From Carnegiea gigantea (taxonomy: Eukaryota > Streptophyta > Magnoliopsida > Caryophyllales > Cactaceae), in contig JAKOGI010000354.1 in NCBI GenBank assembly GCA_029747015.1, positions 217,501 to 281,500 on the forward strand: DNA of 64,000 nt. Direction: 5' to 3'. Shown here piece by piece: positions 25,200 to 38,299 of the stretch. The notes beneath the pieces are model-generated. The model was not told where the DNA came from. It saw nothing but the letters and a program-made list of their open reading frames with translations, and made no database searches. The translations under genes and the position numbers were made by a program. Each line of letters opens with the position of its first letter. The first letter of the stretch is position 1.

Positions 25200-25890
25200 A
25201 TATATACACATAATCGATAAATTACATATACTCGACAAATTTCATGTAATCGATAAACTTTATATAATCGATAAACCTCGTATAATTGATAAGTCACATA
25301 TAATCGATAAACATATATAATCGATAGATTTCATACAATCGATTATATAATGAATAAACTTCATATAATGAATAACTGTTCCATAATCAACAAACTTCAT
25401 ATAATGGGGAAACTTTATATAATCGATAAACTTCGTATAATCAATAAACTTTATATAATCAATAAACTTCATGTCATCGATAAACTTTATATAATCAATA
25501 GACGTCATGTAATCGATAATCTTTATATAATCGATAAACGACATATAATCGATAAACTATATATAATCGGTAAACTCTAAATGAATTTTGTGTAATCGAT
25601 AAACTTCGTATAATCGATAACTTCATATAATCAATAGATTCCATATAATCGATAAACTTAGTATACTCAATAAATTTCATATAATCGATAAACTTCGTAT
25701 AATCGATAACTTCATATAATCAATAAATTCCATGTAATCGATAAACTTTGTATAATAAATGAATTCCATATAATCCATAAACGTGATATACTCAACAAAT
25801 TTCATATAATCGATAAACTATATAATCGATAAACTTTATATAGTAAATGAATTTCGTATAATCAATAAACTATCTAATCGATAAACTTTA
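25200..25890. repeat. ~17-bp ATATAATCGATAAACTT array (LTR copy 1)
   Basis: Some 35-40 degenerate units containing the palindrome ATCGAT over ~690 bp. The YIKFIDYMK-type frames in it are repeat artefacts. Confidence 0.95.
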
Positions 25891-26059
25891 GTTCAGTACG
25901 ACTAATATATAGATATGGTATCATTCAATTTATGCTACAATTTCCTCAAATCACTGATAATTAGTTCGAATTCAATTTGAACAAACTATAATCAATAATC
26001 AATAAACTTCATCGAAATTAACAATAAATAGAAGGAAGAGGAAACCCACCTCGAATTCA

Positions 26060-26500
26060 AGCTAAGAGACTCGTTCTAGGGTTTGGTCCGAGTCAGCCGC
26101 CTGATTCGGTTTTGTCCCGTAGCTCCACCGCCCCACACTGACAACGTTGAACCGCCAAGACCACCACCAGGACACCCAGTCACCGGCGGTTCGCGGGTGC
26201 TAGCGTTGGCCACCATAGCCGCCGATACTCTGTCTGCTCTGGTGGCTGCTGGGGTTGAGAGGGAAATCACGGCGGGGTGGTCACGGGTTCCAAACCTTAG
26301 CTATGCCCCTCACTCTCTCTCTCTCTCTCTCTCCTCTTTTTGTTTTTGCAGGTGGCTCGGGTGGGGAGTGGGGCGGTCGGGGCCTCGCCGGCCCCCTTTC
26401 TCTTGCTTGGCCGTCGATCAGGGCAGGGGGACAAAGGAACCCCCCCTCGTGCCCCTGTTCTGTCCTCCGCAGAGAAGGGGCTTCGGCCCCTTTAATTTTT
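26060..26500. other. GC-rich block of LARD LTR copy 1
   Basis: A sharp rise in G+C within an AT-rich LTR, with a CT microsatellite at ~26312-26335. Frames up to 155 codons exist on both strands but differ between LTRs by frameshifts and have no domain. The same block lies at 32650-33100. Confidence 0.7.
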
Positions 26501-26905
26501 TTTCTTCTTTTTTTTTGTTTTGGATAATTATCTTGTCACATCGTAATTAATACGAACTTATCTGCTTATCATATCATAAATTAATACGAGCTTATCCACT
26601 TATGACATCATAATTAATACGAGCTTATCCACTTGTCCCATCATAATTTATTCCCAATATTCGATTCAATAAGTTGCAGGACTGATCCCAAGACTTACCA
26701 GTCCAGCCATATTCGGAAATCTACTCAATGTAGTGCCCGATAATAACCTTCAATAATAGTAGAATAAGAATAATATTCTTCTCAATAAAAATAGTACTTA
26801 AGCAGGCACATCGGTATTATTTCAATCCATGGAAAATACTATTTTATAACACTATAAAATAGCGTAAATGCCTTAATGAAGGGGATAAAAATCTCGGGCG
26901 TTACA

Positions 26906-26920
26906 TCCTTCCCCCCTTAA
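26906..26920 (-). other. LARD polypurine tract
   Basis: On minus this reads TTAAGGGGGGAAGGA and directly abuts the TG start of the 3' LTR. Confidence 0.85.
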
Positions 26921-29790
26921 ACGAATTTCGTCCTCGAAATTCCAGGGTCTATGGTTAAATCATTCACACATGCGCATACACATGGTACAATCTGCATGAC
27001 AGAATCACAAATCTGTCGTATAATGAATTAAAATCAAGAAGGAGCGTATGATATCTAGTCACCACCTTGTCACCCTTTTCAAGGGTCTACTCGCTCCACT
27101 CAGGCGCTGATGGTAATTTGCATTGAAGAGGGCACATGGGTTGGCATGGAAAACCCTATTAATTTACCTTTAAAAGAGTCACAGACCTTGGGATCATCTA
27201 AACACTATTCGTATCATGACAAGGAACTCTATGCACATGCCTCGCCCTGAGTTGGCATCCCAAGGGTATGACATCAGGTCATAACCTTTAAAGGTCGTAC
27301 GTAGATAGGTTCATTCGAAAAACATGGATTTAAAGCATTTTTAGGTTTAGAATGGTTGTCCTTGTGATTCCACTGATACTCTAGTGCGATGAGGGTATCA
27401 CATAGCATTACGTAGGGCCACTTTCACATTATAATATCTCATGGAATCAACAATTCAATACTTACAGCCCAAGAGTCATATAATATAAGGCAGTCCAGCA
27501 CGTATGCCTGGTACTAACTTACAGGAACATGACGTATGCAATTATTATTTCAGCTACTAACATTGACAACTGTTACACTACATGAACCTGAGTTCAACCA
27601 TTATATATATGGTACTCATGAATAAGTACATACATATGTAGACGTGTCTCAAGAAATGGTAGGGATAACATGCAAAAGGGTGTCATGTCTTGCCACCAGA
27701 CAATTGGATGGGAGAGAAATTCAAACCCAATGGCCAGGGTATAGTGGGATAGCATTGGCAGTAGGGCGCTGTCCATGGTTTTCTATGAAATCTACCATAT
27801 ATCACATAAAGCTCATTATGCAATACATAATGCAAAATGGCTCAGTCACATTAGGCCAGATACTCAATTGAACCTTGTGAGGGGTTATTTTTCACATATT
27901 CATACACATGCTCTTAGATATGCACATTCAAGTAGGGTCACAAGTACGTTTAGCATGTGGTATGGCCAAAGCATTGTAATTGAGTGCAACTATAAATTCC
28001 TATGTTCAACATATCCTTCCTAGAGACACATGAGCCACTGGCCACTCAGTCCTTCATAAGAACATTGGTCTGAGTTCAGATACAAGATGTGTAACCCAAT
28101 TTCAATTGGCATACCATGTAATGATACACGCAAAGGGAACCATTTAAATGTAAAGGGCTGCAATCGGGTACTCATACTATGAACTAAGTGTGCAGCCAGG
28201 CATTCAGGCCTAATAGAATGATCAAATACTATATACTGGTTAGCCAATGATGACTCCATGAAGCAACATTCATTTGTTTGACTCAATAACATACCAGTCA
28301 AATGGAAGTTAAACAAGCACCAAATGGTTTATTTCGTAAACCATCCACCTATAAAACATACAAGTGACCATACATAGGATTTCGTATAACTATACAAGCT
28401 TCCAGAATGCTCACATTGTTCATATTGCTATAATTGTGCATTAAAGCACATAGGCTCGTAAGAATGCCGCGCAAAGGGCATCTATACAAGTATACTTGCT
28501 TGTAACCCCCATGTGCAATCTAGGGCTACAGGCATGTCTTGAGGCTTGTCCAAAATCATTAGAACTAGCCATCAATCAACTAACCAGGAGTAAGACCAAT
28601 GGCATCAATGGTCTTATAAACATGCATCGAAGCTTTGCAATGTATTTGTCTCATAAGGTAATCGTAGGGGTCCAAGATATTCTTAGCATGAGTTGAAGGG
28701 TTCTATGAGTCATTCCAGCTTCTGCACTTGGTGCTCATGCATAAACAGTATTAAAGAGGCATAAATCCTCACCCCGGGTGATAGGGAGGTGATTCATGTA
28801 GCATAACAATTCCAAAGTCTGTCAGATTCTTCCCTTTATCTCCCCTCTAGGTGTGTCAGGGTTGATATGGCTAGTACACTATTAAGCCCATCATATAAGT
28901 AACGTTCTATGCCACAACGAGCATGACGCTGAGTTGACTCAAGGGTAACAGTGGTTACACGCTAGGATGCAAAGATGCTTCCCCATGTACGTAACAATCC
29001 AAGTCAAGGCCATATCCAAATGGCATTAGCATTCACACTGACATGCACGCCACCATGTTGAAAAAGATGCTAACATGTATGCTACATAATAGGGTATGTC
29101 CCAAAGGATCTTTCAGTCAGGGGAGTAATCATTGTTCACCTACAACTGATCATTTGGCATGTAAGCATCCAATACCTTTAGTCACGCCTAGAGACTTATG
29201 CTCATAGAACAAGACTCGAATATCATTGCTATACAATTGCACATCTTTAGAAGCAACAGCAAGGTTTAACTATATAGCAAGAAGAATCATCCAATGTGGA
29301 GCAAAACCTTTAACTCACTGATTGGGAAGACCTTTGGCTTTCAATGTCTCTGAATTTCGATAGACAAATAATTGGGCTGCTTCTAGCCCTTTTATCTACC
29401 AACCATGAAATACGTCTGCTCACTCCCTTATGGGGCCCAAGGAACAAATCATATCTTAGGACAAGAAGGAGCTTAGAGCTCAAACATTTTCAACCATTTG
29501 AATCCAAATCGAGTACACTTTACACCTTTGCTTTAAAACACTAAGGTATCACTAAAGCATATATACAAGACCATCATTACTGTGCTAACACTCAGCTTGC
29601 CCTGGCAAGTGACTCATTCTTTCAATTAAGCAGCTTACTCAAGCCACACATAGACAACTTGACACAATGACTTTCATATCAAAACACATTTGCACAGAAG
29701 GGTACATCAAATAGCACCTTCTCATAAAAGCATTCTTAGACCACTATATGCAATGTAAGACTTAGGTCGCGGTCTATGGTCGCAGGACCT
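26921..29790 (-). other. LARD internal domain, non-coding
   Basis: No frame exceeds ~100 codons and none shows gag, protease, RT, RNase H or integrase motifs on either strand. The domain was probably packaged in trans. Confidence 0.8.
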
Positions 29791-29803
29791 TACTCTGATA
29801 CCA
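29791..29803 (-). other. LARD primer-binding site (tRNA-Met)
   Basis: On minus, TGGTATCAGAGTA starts 2 nt inside the 5' LTR. It fits initiator tRNA-Met and sets the orientation of the element. Confidence 0.85.
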
Positions 29804-31249
29804 TCTGTAACGCCCCCGACCCTAAGGCTAGGAGTGTTGACGTTGTACCTTGTTTTTCTTTAAATTCTGGGACGAAACGGACAGAGTTTTCCCTGAAAAC
29901 TGACCGTTTCCCAGGCTTTACATTAAATTTCCTGCAATTTGGCGTAATAATAAAACCAACTCAATGGCTACCCGCCGGAATTCACGGCTCTACGGGCCAC
30001 CCGCTTGGAGCATATCAACCAGCGCAGCTCAATACTAAATCAATGAAACAACAAAAGTACAACTCCATGGACCACACGTCCGGAGTACTGGGGTTATATT
30101 CTAACTATAAACAACCTTGGCTAAACGATGATCGGCTCACATAGCCGTACAGAGTAATTCTAGATGATATGCAACACAGGCACACAAGGACTTAAATTAC
30201 ATAACAATACCATTGCAGCTCACACAAATAGAGCATGTAACTTTGCTCCTAGAATAGCAATAATCCAACTCGGCTTACTTGGCCTGACCTTTACCTAATA
30301 TCTCATAAACCTGGGAAGAGAACAATAATAATAGATGGGAATGAGCAACCATCGCTGAGTGGATAACCCCCTCTCTCAAACAATACTTAAAGTACAATAA
30401 TACTTACAAAAGTCATTTGTAGTTCCTCCCCTTTGAAGAAATTCACTTACCTTGCAACGTATTCAAATCACAATGCAAGAGCAATAGTATTGGGACCAAT
30501 TGCTAAACTTTATGCATATGGGTATTATATCCTTGAGGCTTGTTGCATTTCATATAATCTATAACGCAAAGAGTCATTAAAACGCATTGAATGTTAACAT
30601 TGCACGTTGAACAATGAGCAATGAACACTGAATATTAAACTTTGCATGTTGAACAATAAAAATGAACATTGAACATTAAACATTGCACCTTAAACATTGG
30701 CCCTTGAACATTAAAGTCGTATGAACTATGAATTCGTAAAAACTGTGAACAACACCCAGTGGACATTGATTATTAAACATTGAACATTGAACCTTAGACA
30801 TTGGACACTGAACATTACGCTGAACGTTTATTGATTTCACTATACCATATAGCAACAGTCTACATGCATGAGTAGGTGTCTTTGATAAGACGTAGAATAA
30901 TAATCATAAGATAGAACATATAACCATGTCATGTGGGTAGTGAACCAATAATATAGCCATATAACCTTTGAATTTCACTGGACTCTGCTTTAAATCACAT
31001 GTTTGTTTATTAAAAGTATGATGCTTTATAAACCATCATATGCACTGGAAGTTCCCTTGGCCTGGTTTTTCTACCAGTTAACGGGCTAATAACATGTGAC
31101 TGTGACTCTACCGCCGATTGCAGAACTATAGGACATATGCATTTTGAATTTTCTTCCTATTGACTGAACTATTAAACTTTGAAACTTATGCCTATTGACA
31201 GAACTATGAAACTTTGAATTTTAAATTACTGAATTACTGAACTTTGCAT

Positions 31250-31485
31250 TCTGCCTTCTGGTAAAACATTGAATCACTGAACTTGAATTTCTGCCTTCTG
31301 GCAGAACAATGAACATTGAACCTTGAATTCCTGCCTTCTGGCAGAACAATGAATATTAAACATGAATTACTGCCTTCTGGCAGGCAATGAACATTGACCC
31401 TTGAATTTCTGCCTTCTGGCAGAACAGTGAACATTGAACTTGCATTTCTGCCTTCTGGCAGAACAATGAACATTGAACTTGAATT
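31250..31485. repeat. ~38-bp tandem array with GCCTTCTGGC mini-hairpins (LTR copy 2)
   Basis: Same unit as at 24410-24805 but about six copies, so copy number has changed since insertion. Confidence 0.9.
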
Positions 31486-31889
31486 ACTCATGTAAACTTT
31501 GATAATAGCAATGGATACGACATAATCGGACGCTTAAGACTTAAATCTTTTTTTAAAGGATTCCTAGACCTGTTAACTGGCCGTCTACCTTGTTCAATTG
31601 AGCAGGCCGGTGATTTAAGATTATCTCATGACCAATGACTTGTCAATTAAAACAGGCAATAAATAAACATTTAGAAACGCTTTGAAATCGTGCGAATAAG
31701 CATTTACGGATTTTTAAAGACCTCTGGAGCTTGACATCAACGCCATCTCACACATTCATTAATTCATGGAAAAAGTTTCACACAGCATGTATGATCGCGT
31801 CATAAAATCATTTTACCAACCGATTCTCAACATCATAACACAATCCACACGATTGCAATTAATGTCAACATTCACCGTAATATATACAC

Positions 31890-32482
31890 ATAATGGATAA
31901 ATTACATATACTCGATAAACTTTATGTAATCGATAAACTTTATATAATCGATAAACCTCATATAATTGATAAGTCACATATAATCGATAAACGTATATAA
32001 TCGATAGATTTCATACAGTCGATTATATAATGAATAAACTTCATATAATGAATAACTGTTCCATAATCAACAAACTTCATATAATCAGGAAACTTTATAT
32101 AATCGATAAACTTTGTATAATCAATAAACTTTATATAATCAATAAACTTCATATAATCGATAAACTTTATATAATCAATAGACGTCATGTAATCGATAAT
32201 ATTTATATAATCGATAAACGACATATAATCGATAAATTATATATAATCGGTAAACTCTAACTGAATTTCATATAATCGATAAACTTCGTATAATTGATAA
32301 TTTCATGTAATCAATAAATTCCATGTAATCGATAAACGTTTTATAATAAATGAATTCCATATAATCGATAAACTTGATATACTCAATAAATTTCATATAA
32401 TCGATAGACTATATAATCGATAAACTTTATATAGTAAATGAATTTCATATAATCAATAAACTATCTAATCGATAAACTTTAA
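31890..32482. repeat. ~17-bp ATATAATCGATAAACTT array (LTR copy 2)
   Basis: Homologous to 25200-25890 but ~100 bp shorter. Confidence 0.95.
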
Positions 32483-33514
32483 TTCAGTACGACTAATATA
32501 TAGATATGGTATCATTCAATTTACGCTACAATTTCCTCAAATCACTGATAATCAGTTCGAATTCAATCTCAACGAACTATAATCAATAATCAATAAACTT
32601 CATCAAAATTAACAATAAATAGGAGGAAGAGGAAACCCACCTCGAATCCAAGCTAAGAGACTCGTTCTAGGGTTTGGTCCGAGTCAGCCGCCTGATTCGG
32701 TTTTGTCCTGTAGCTCCACCGCCCCACACTGACAACGTTGAACCACCAAGACCACCACCAGGACGCCCAATCACCGGCGGTTCGCGGGTGCTAGCGTCGG
32801 CCACCATGGCCGCCGGTTCTCTGTCTGCTCTGGTGGCTGCTGGGGTTGAGAGGGAAATCACGGTGGGATGGTCACGGGTTCCAAACCTTAGCTACACCCC
32901 TCACTCTCTCTCTCCCCCCCCTTTTTGTTTTTGCAGGTGGCTCGGGTGTGGAGTGGGGCGGCCGGGGCCTTGCCGGTGCGACAGCGGCCGAACGCCAGCC
33001 CCCTTTCTCTTGCTTGGCCGTCGATTAGGGCAGGGGGACAAAGGAACCCCCCCTCGTGCCCCTGCTCTGCCCTCTGCAGAGAAGGGGCTTCGACCCCTTT
33101 AATTTTTTTTCTTCTTTTTTTGTTGGTTTTGGATAATTATCTCATCACATCGTAATTAATATGAGCTTATCCACTTGTCACATCATAAATTAATACGAGC
33201 TTATCCACTTGTCACATCATAATTAATACGAGCTTATCCACTTGTCCCATCATAATTTATTCCCAATGTTTGATTCAATAAATTACAGGACTAATCCCAA
33301 GACTTGCCAGTCCAGCCATATTCGGGAATCTACTCAATGTAGTGACCGATAATAACCTTCAATAATAGTAGAATAAGAATAATATTCTTCTCAATAAAAA
33401 CAGTACTTAAGCAGGCACATCGATATTATTTTAATCTATCGAAAATACTATTTTATAACGCTATAAAATAGCGTAAGCGCCTTAATGAAGGGAATAAAAA
33501 TCCCGGGCGTTACA

Positions 33515-34375
33515 TGTACCATTAGGGCATCCTATGTAGTCTATCTCCTCTATAAAAGCTGAATCTGAGTACTGAGAAGGGAGACAGTCATTTCAGCATT
33601 TTTGAGCAAAAGAGAAGTTGGGATTCTCCATTTCTTTATGAGCAAGCATCTCTGATGATCTTAATTATTTAAGTTTCTCTTTAAATCTTTCCATTGTAAT
33701 ATTTCTACTTTCAAACTTTCAATAAAATAAGTTTCCAGTAGGGAACGTTATTCAATTGAACCTTACGTCTTAAATATTATGATTTCTTGATTAAAGTCTT
33801 ACTATCCTTAAAAATATAAAAACTTGATTAGTGACTATGGTCCGAGGTACGAAATGAAACGGATCTCTGCTGTGTCTGATTTAAGGAAGGTGTGATTGAG
33901 ATTAGTAATATCTATAAACTGAAAGTTAGAGGAACGTGAGGGTCCAACATCAACTAAGTTCAGGCAATGGTCGAAACCCTCTAATTAAGCTTTAATTATT
34001 TTACTAAGCATCATGGGCCTCTAATAATAGAAAATATAATATTTATGATATAAGTTATATATTGTTATAACTAAAACCAGTAAATCATTATAAGAAGTCC
34101 AAACATTAATATAAGTTTAGTTTTGCAAAAAAGCCCAAAACTTTGAGTATTTGCACTTTGAACCCCATCTGGGTCAAAAGCATAATTTTACAAAGTTCTG
34201 GGCCATAAAAATAAATATTTGTCACCTAGAAATCATTTAACCAAAAAGGTTGTGCCCGGAAAAGCATTTACAGTAAACTAAGTAGTGCCAAAAATACCTT
34301 TCTAAAAAAATGAGGTTAGTAAATAATTACACCAAACAACAGGGGACCAGAAATGAATTTTTTCCCTGATATGAC
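33515..34375 (+). promoter_or_regulatory. EPRV A promoter, leader and downstream non-coding part
   Basis: A TATA box CTATAAAAG lies at 33550-33558, ~35 bp after the LARD. AATAAA at 33721-33726 could be the poly(A) signal, ~140 nt after the expected start, an arrangement typical of caulimovirids. The leader around 33600-34010 is conserved in copy B on minus (GAGAAGTTGGGATTCTCCA, GTGATTGAGATTAGTAATAT, AATTAAGCTTTAATTATTTT). The non-coding part to ~34375 still matches 36373-36718 (minus). The LARD separates this promoter region from the viral genes. Confidence 0.7.
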
Positions 34376-36372
34376 CCATACATTGCAGAAGAGAGTTGAC
34401 TATGAGACCAAATGTAATGAACCAGTCTAAACCGCACAGCACATGTCATCAACATGAGAAATCTAACAATTAAATCCTTATCTTGCAGCCACTAAGCCCA
34501 AAATTGGAGGCCTTATTAGTCGGCTTTGTGGGCATAAGCCATATAAAGTTGATAGCTTTCACTTAAATTGATGATGTAGAGCCGAGTCCCCCTATACACA
34601 TTTTCATACACCAAGGGTTTTACATAGTGGAGACCTGTTTTTAGTTTATGTGCAAACACAACATTCATTATGGAGGGAAAGATGAAGAAATGGCTCTAAA
34701 AAAACTATGATCTTAATATGTTACTAATAATGTTGCAATAAATGACAAAAAGAAAAATTAGATACCATGGTTGGGTTGCAACTTTAAGTTGTTTGACCAA
34801 AAATAGGAAAAAAGAAAGCAATGCTATAATTTAAGGTTATCAAACGCGACCAATACAAACTTTAGGGAGTTTGGACATCGATAATCTGAACATTTCAAAT
34901 TGTATTTTTTTATGCAAATTTGAACTGAAAATCGGTGTAGGCAATTTGACTTTCTTATGTTCATGTTGTTTTAGGAATAATATCATCTAGAATTGTCTGA
35001 AATATACAATCTAAAGTGACCCATGGCATGCTTAAAGTAAATATTCCCAATGTTCGGAGCATTGAAAACTATTTTAAAGTTTCGATTATTGGTGTCCGGA
35101 ATCTCCACAGTTTGGATTATTCATGTCTAATAACCCTAATTTACAATCTAAAAAAATTTAATTAAATATTATACAAAGCAAAAACTAACAAAGATTCTAA
35201 CAAACTAAGGGAAAAAAAACTCTACGTATGAATTTTTTTTTTTATCAAATAGGTACAGTTAAAATTGATAAAAACATTTGAAAAATTATTGAATCCACGC
35301 ATGATATTGCATAACTAGTTTTGAGGACCCACGTGATGCATAAGTTCTACATTTGCATTTATTTTTTAAAGATCATAATAGAAAATTTAACACCAATTAT
35401 CCTAGTCAAAACGAAAATATCAACAAGCAGTTTTGCTGAATAGTACTAATTGTATTTTATAGAGAAAGCTACTAGCCGATCTAAAACAAACACTTTCATA
35501 GATTTCACCACAATCAATATAGAAATAGGAGCACATATGATTGAAATAGTAGCTTATGAATGTGGATTCTGTGGTATACCTTCTAAGATGTGTTAGGTTG
35601 AATAATCTTACCACCAAAAATTTTGAATACTGACTTGGACTCTTGTGTTGTGAGAATTGAAATCAACTTGATACTCTGGTGGTAATGAGGAGGTGGTATT
35701 ATATTGTATAAATAGGATATGTAATCATCATTATGTTGTACTTTAACATCTCTAATATTCCATATTTATGTTCAAAACAAAAGGGGAAAAAAAAATATTG
35801 ACTTTGATATTGCTAGTCACCAAGTTATTAACAATATTAGATATTTATGATGTCAAGCAAATCTAAGTGATATTCTCTTTCATAATTACTAGATATATCA
35901 TAGGAATAATATATTTTTAAGGTAGTGAGACTAATATAGTATCACATGAATATAAAAATATTAGAAAGGATATAAACCTAAAAGATTGATCCTAATTAGG
36001 AAATAAAAATCCAATTGCCATATTTTAAAGTGGCTTCTGCTTATCTAGATTCTTCTGTTGAGGAGTACCCCAGTAATGGTAGGCAAATCTGAGTGGTACT
36101 CTTCTTTATAATTATTAATGAAATATGCCATATAATCACATGCAAATTTAAGTGATATTGTTCCTTGTCGGAATTAGATAAATATTTTTTATTCTTATTT
36201 TTGGAAATAATGATAATTAATTATGAAATTTTGAAAATCCAAATTATTATTTAATTTAAAAATTTGTGAGAATGACTTTGGAGTCATTAGCCCACTATAC
36301 CATTACCATAATTCTCTATGCTAATACCTCTTTGGTGATACTGCCCAATCGACGACTCTCAGGTACCCTGAG
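34375..36372 (-). repeat. Repeat X, copy X2, between the two EPRV copies
   Basis: Collinear with X1 from the AATGTAATGAACC block (34408) through ACTAACAAAGATTCTAACAA (~35190) to GATACTGCCCAATCG (36340). On minus it has TTACA then a TGGTCTCATAGTCAAC sequence, a decayed tRNA-Met primer site. No coding region. Confidence 0.75.
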
Positions 36373-36718
36373 TTTTAGGACAACTCCTTTTAGGCCCCGA
36401 CTTTTTGAAAATAACACTATTGTACCTTATATTTTCGGACAATAGATTTTTAGGTGTCTTTTCTTATTATTTTGACATGAAACTTTCAAAAATTTTTAGC
36501 TTTGGCCCAAATAGGATACTTTTACTAATTTTGCTATTTTTTGGGCTTTTTTACGAAATATGTTTATTTTAAATGATTTAACTTCTTATAATGACTTTAT
36601 TGGTACTATTTATCACAATTTACTATTTACATCATAAATATTATATTTTCTGTGACTATAGGTCCACCATGCTTATCAAAATAATAAAGCTTAATTGCAG
36701 AGTTTTGGCCATTACCTA

Positions 36719-37152
36719 GGCTCTGTTCGGCGAAATTAGTTGTTTAGGTAGCGGACAGCGGTTCAGGTAGTGAATAGCTGTTTAGATAGTGGATAATATT
36801 TCTAATTTAGCTGTTAGCAGATAGCTGTTTAGATGAGTAGTTGAAACTAATGTGTTAGGTAAATTTAGCTATTATGCTAGCTAATTAATGTAAATTAACA
36901 TAAAAGAATATGGATAATTTTCAAAGATAAAATTTTTAAAGGATATCTTTTGGCTAAAAAATATGAAACGCTACTTTTAAATGTCAAACGTTAATACTAT
37001 TAGCTTTTCAAAAACGCTGCTTAAAAAACTAAACGCTGCTTGAAATGCTAGTCAAAACACTAGTTTACCGAACACTAAAAATTAACTAATTAGTGTATTA
37101 ACCTGGTCAAAATACTAAACACTACCCAAAACGTTGTTGCCGAACATGGCCC
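36719..37152. mobile_element. hAT-type MITE in EPRV B leader
   Basis: Left end GGCTCTGTTCGGCG and right end GCCGAACATGGCCC are inverted. The family resembles the element at 8513-8852. It cuts the leader sequence that is continuous in copy A at ~33965. TAGG is present on both sides. Confidence 0.8.
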
Positions 37153-37396
37153 TAAACTTAGTTAACACTGGACCTTAGCGTCCCACCAGTTTCTAGTTTA
37201 CGGATATTGCTAATCTCAATCACACCTCCTTAGATAGGCGCAACACGGATCTATTTTGTTTCCTATCTCAGATCGTAGACACTAATCAGGTTTCATAATT
37301 TAAAGGATAGTGAGACTTTACATAAGAAATTAGAATATTTAAGACATAAGGTTCGATTGAGTAATGTTCCCTATTGGGAAACTTTTTTCATGAATT

Positions 37397-38017
37397 ATTT
37401 TCATTTACCCACCTCAAGGGTTTGGTAAATATTATTTGTACCCCAGAACGTTTCGAATTATCATTTACTGGCTTCACATTTGCATAATAGTATTACAAAC
37501 CCCCCAAATTGCAAAACTGTCTTTGATGCTCTTGAAATTGGTTTGATTTGTTAATGACATGGCAAAAACATAGTTTAGGATATTATTTGGTGCCTTTAAC
37601 CATAAAGGCGCCGGTTTTGTCACCCGAGCATAGCTAGATATTGTGCAATGGACGAGAAGAAGATAATAGAGAAGCTTATCCTAGAAGGTGAAAGAAGGTT
37701 CAAATCGCACCATATGTAGTGATAGGAGCTTGCTGTACCATGACGACCTTAGCAGTGATCTCCATGTCACTGTGGCGGCCGCCACTGATCACATCGATCA
37801 GATATAAGGTAAAAAGAAATGGTTCGGAGCTCATTACACTTCAAACGGATAGAGGAGATAGGGTAAGAGTAAAAGAACTTATAAACATAAGGCGTATTTT
37901 TGTAATTTCAGGAGTTTGTAATACTATTATGGAAAGATGAAGGACGGTAAACAATAATTTGAAAAGTTCAGGGGTCCAAACAATATTTACCAAAATCTTG
38001 AAGGGGTAAATGAAAAT
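37397..38017. mobile_element. Long-TIR MITE in EPRV B leader
   Basis: The first ~70 bp (ATTTTCATTTACCC..., GGTAAATATTATTTG) are repeated inverted at the right end (CAATATTTACCAAAATCTTG, GGGGTAAATGAAAAT). Length is ~620 bp. Long imperfect TIRs suggest a Mutator-like MITE, but no 9-bp duplication is obvious. Copy A lacks it at the homologous point (~33720). The 73-codon frame at 37719 has no recognised domain. Confidence 0.75.
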
Positions 38018-38290
38018 AAATATATATAGAAAGCTTAAAAGTGAAAATATTACAATGGAAAGATTAAAGAGGGATTTAAGTCACTAAGATCATCAGAGAT
38101 GTTTGCTCGTAGGGAATTGGAGATACCCAACTTCTCTTTTGCTCAAGTATGCTTAAGTGGCTTTGTCTCCTTACAAAACTTGACTGTATTATTTTATCAA
38201 ATTGACACTTGACAAGATAACACATAATAGTGCTACAATGTTTCAGAGCACTTAATGTCAATAAGGCTAGTTATCTATATTGAGATTTTA
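38018..38290 (-). promoter_or_regulatory. EPRV B promoter and start of leader
   Basis: On minus it carries the conserved GAGCAAAAGAGAAGTTGGG block (~38145) and CATCTCTGATGATCTTA, as in copy A. The TATA box of A is not conserved exactly; TGATAAAATAATACAG at ~38190 is the nearest. Probably inactive. Confidence 0.5.
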
Positions 38291-38299
38291 CATGTCTTC

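Larger units (their letters stand above)
22965..26905 (-). repeat. LARD 3' LTR (3941 bp)
   Basis: Bounded by TG and CA. By eye it differs from the other LTR at about one base in 20 over the first ~550 bp, mostly transitions, plus indels. It is longer chiefly because the GCCTTCTGGCAG repeat has more copies. It ends against the polypurine tract (26906-26920). Confidence 0.9.
22965..33514 (-). mobile_element. LARD-type LTR retrotransposon, complete, non-coding
   Basis: Two direct LTRs begin TGTAACGCCC and end GGGCGTTACA in plus orientation. The primer site and purine tract show that the element reads on minus. The internal domain is only 2.9 kb, with no gag or pol frame, while the LTRs are 3.7-3.9 kb. 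Those proportions fit large retrotransposon derivatives (LARDs), mobilised by an autonomous partner. The TGTAAC start, LTR size and tRNA-Met primer site resemble Tekay/Del-type Ty3 elements (inference). Flanks TATAC (22960-22964) and TGTAC (33515-33519) may be a one-mismatch 5-bp duplication. It splits EPRV copy A just before its promoter. Confidence 0.85.
29806..33514 (-). repeat. LARD 5' LTR (3709 bp)
   Basis: Direct copy of 22965-26905 with the same order of internal repeats and the same GC-rich block. Two bases separate it from the primer site. It contains a ~22-bp stretch near 32980 absent from the other LTR. Confidence 0.9.

Noticed and set aside
25200..25890. Regular ~17-bp units looking like a CRISPR array or coding repeats
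   Set aside because: Units are contiguous without unique spacers and drift freely, in a plant LTR. The FIDYIK frames follow from the repeat.
26083..26550. Proline-rich frame of 155 codons in the GC-rich block (and 32674-33102)
   Set aside because: The two LTR copies are frameshifted relative to each other and no domain is seen; GC-rich DNA gives long frames by chance.
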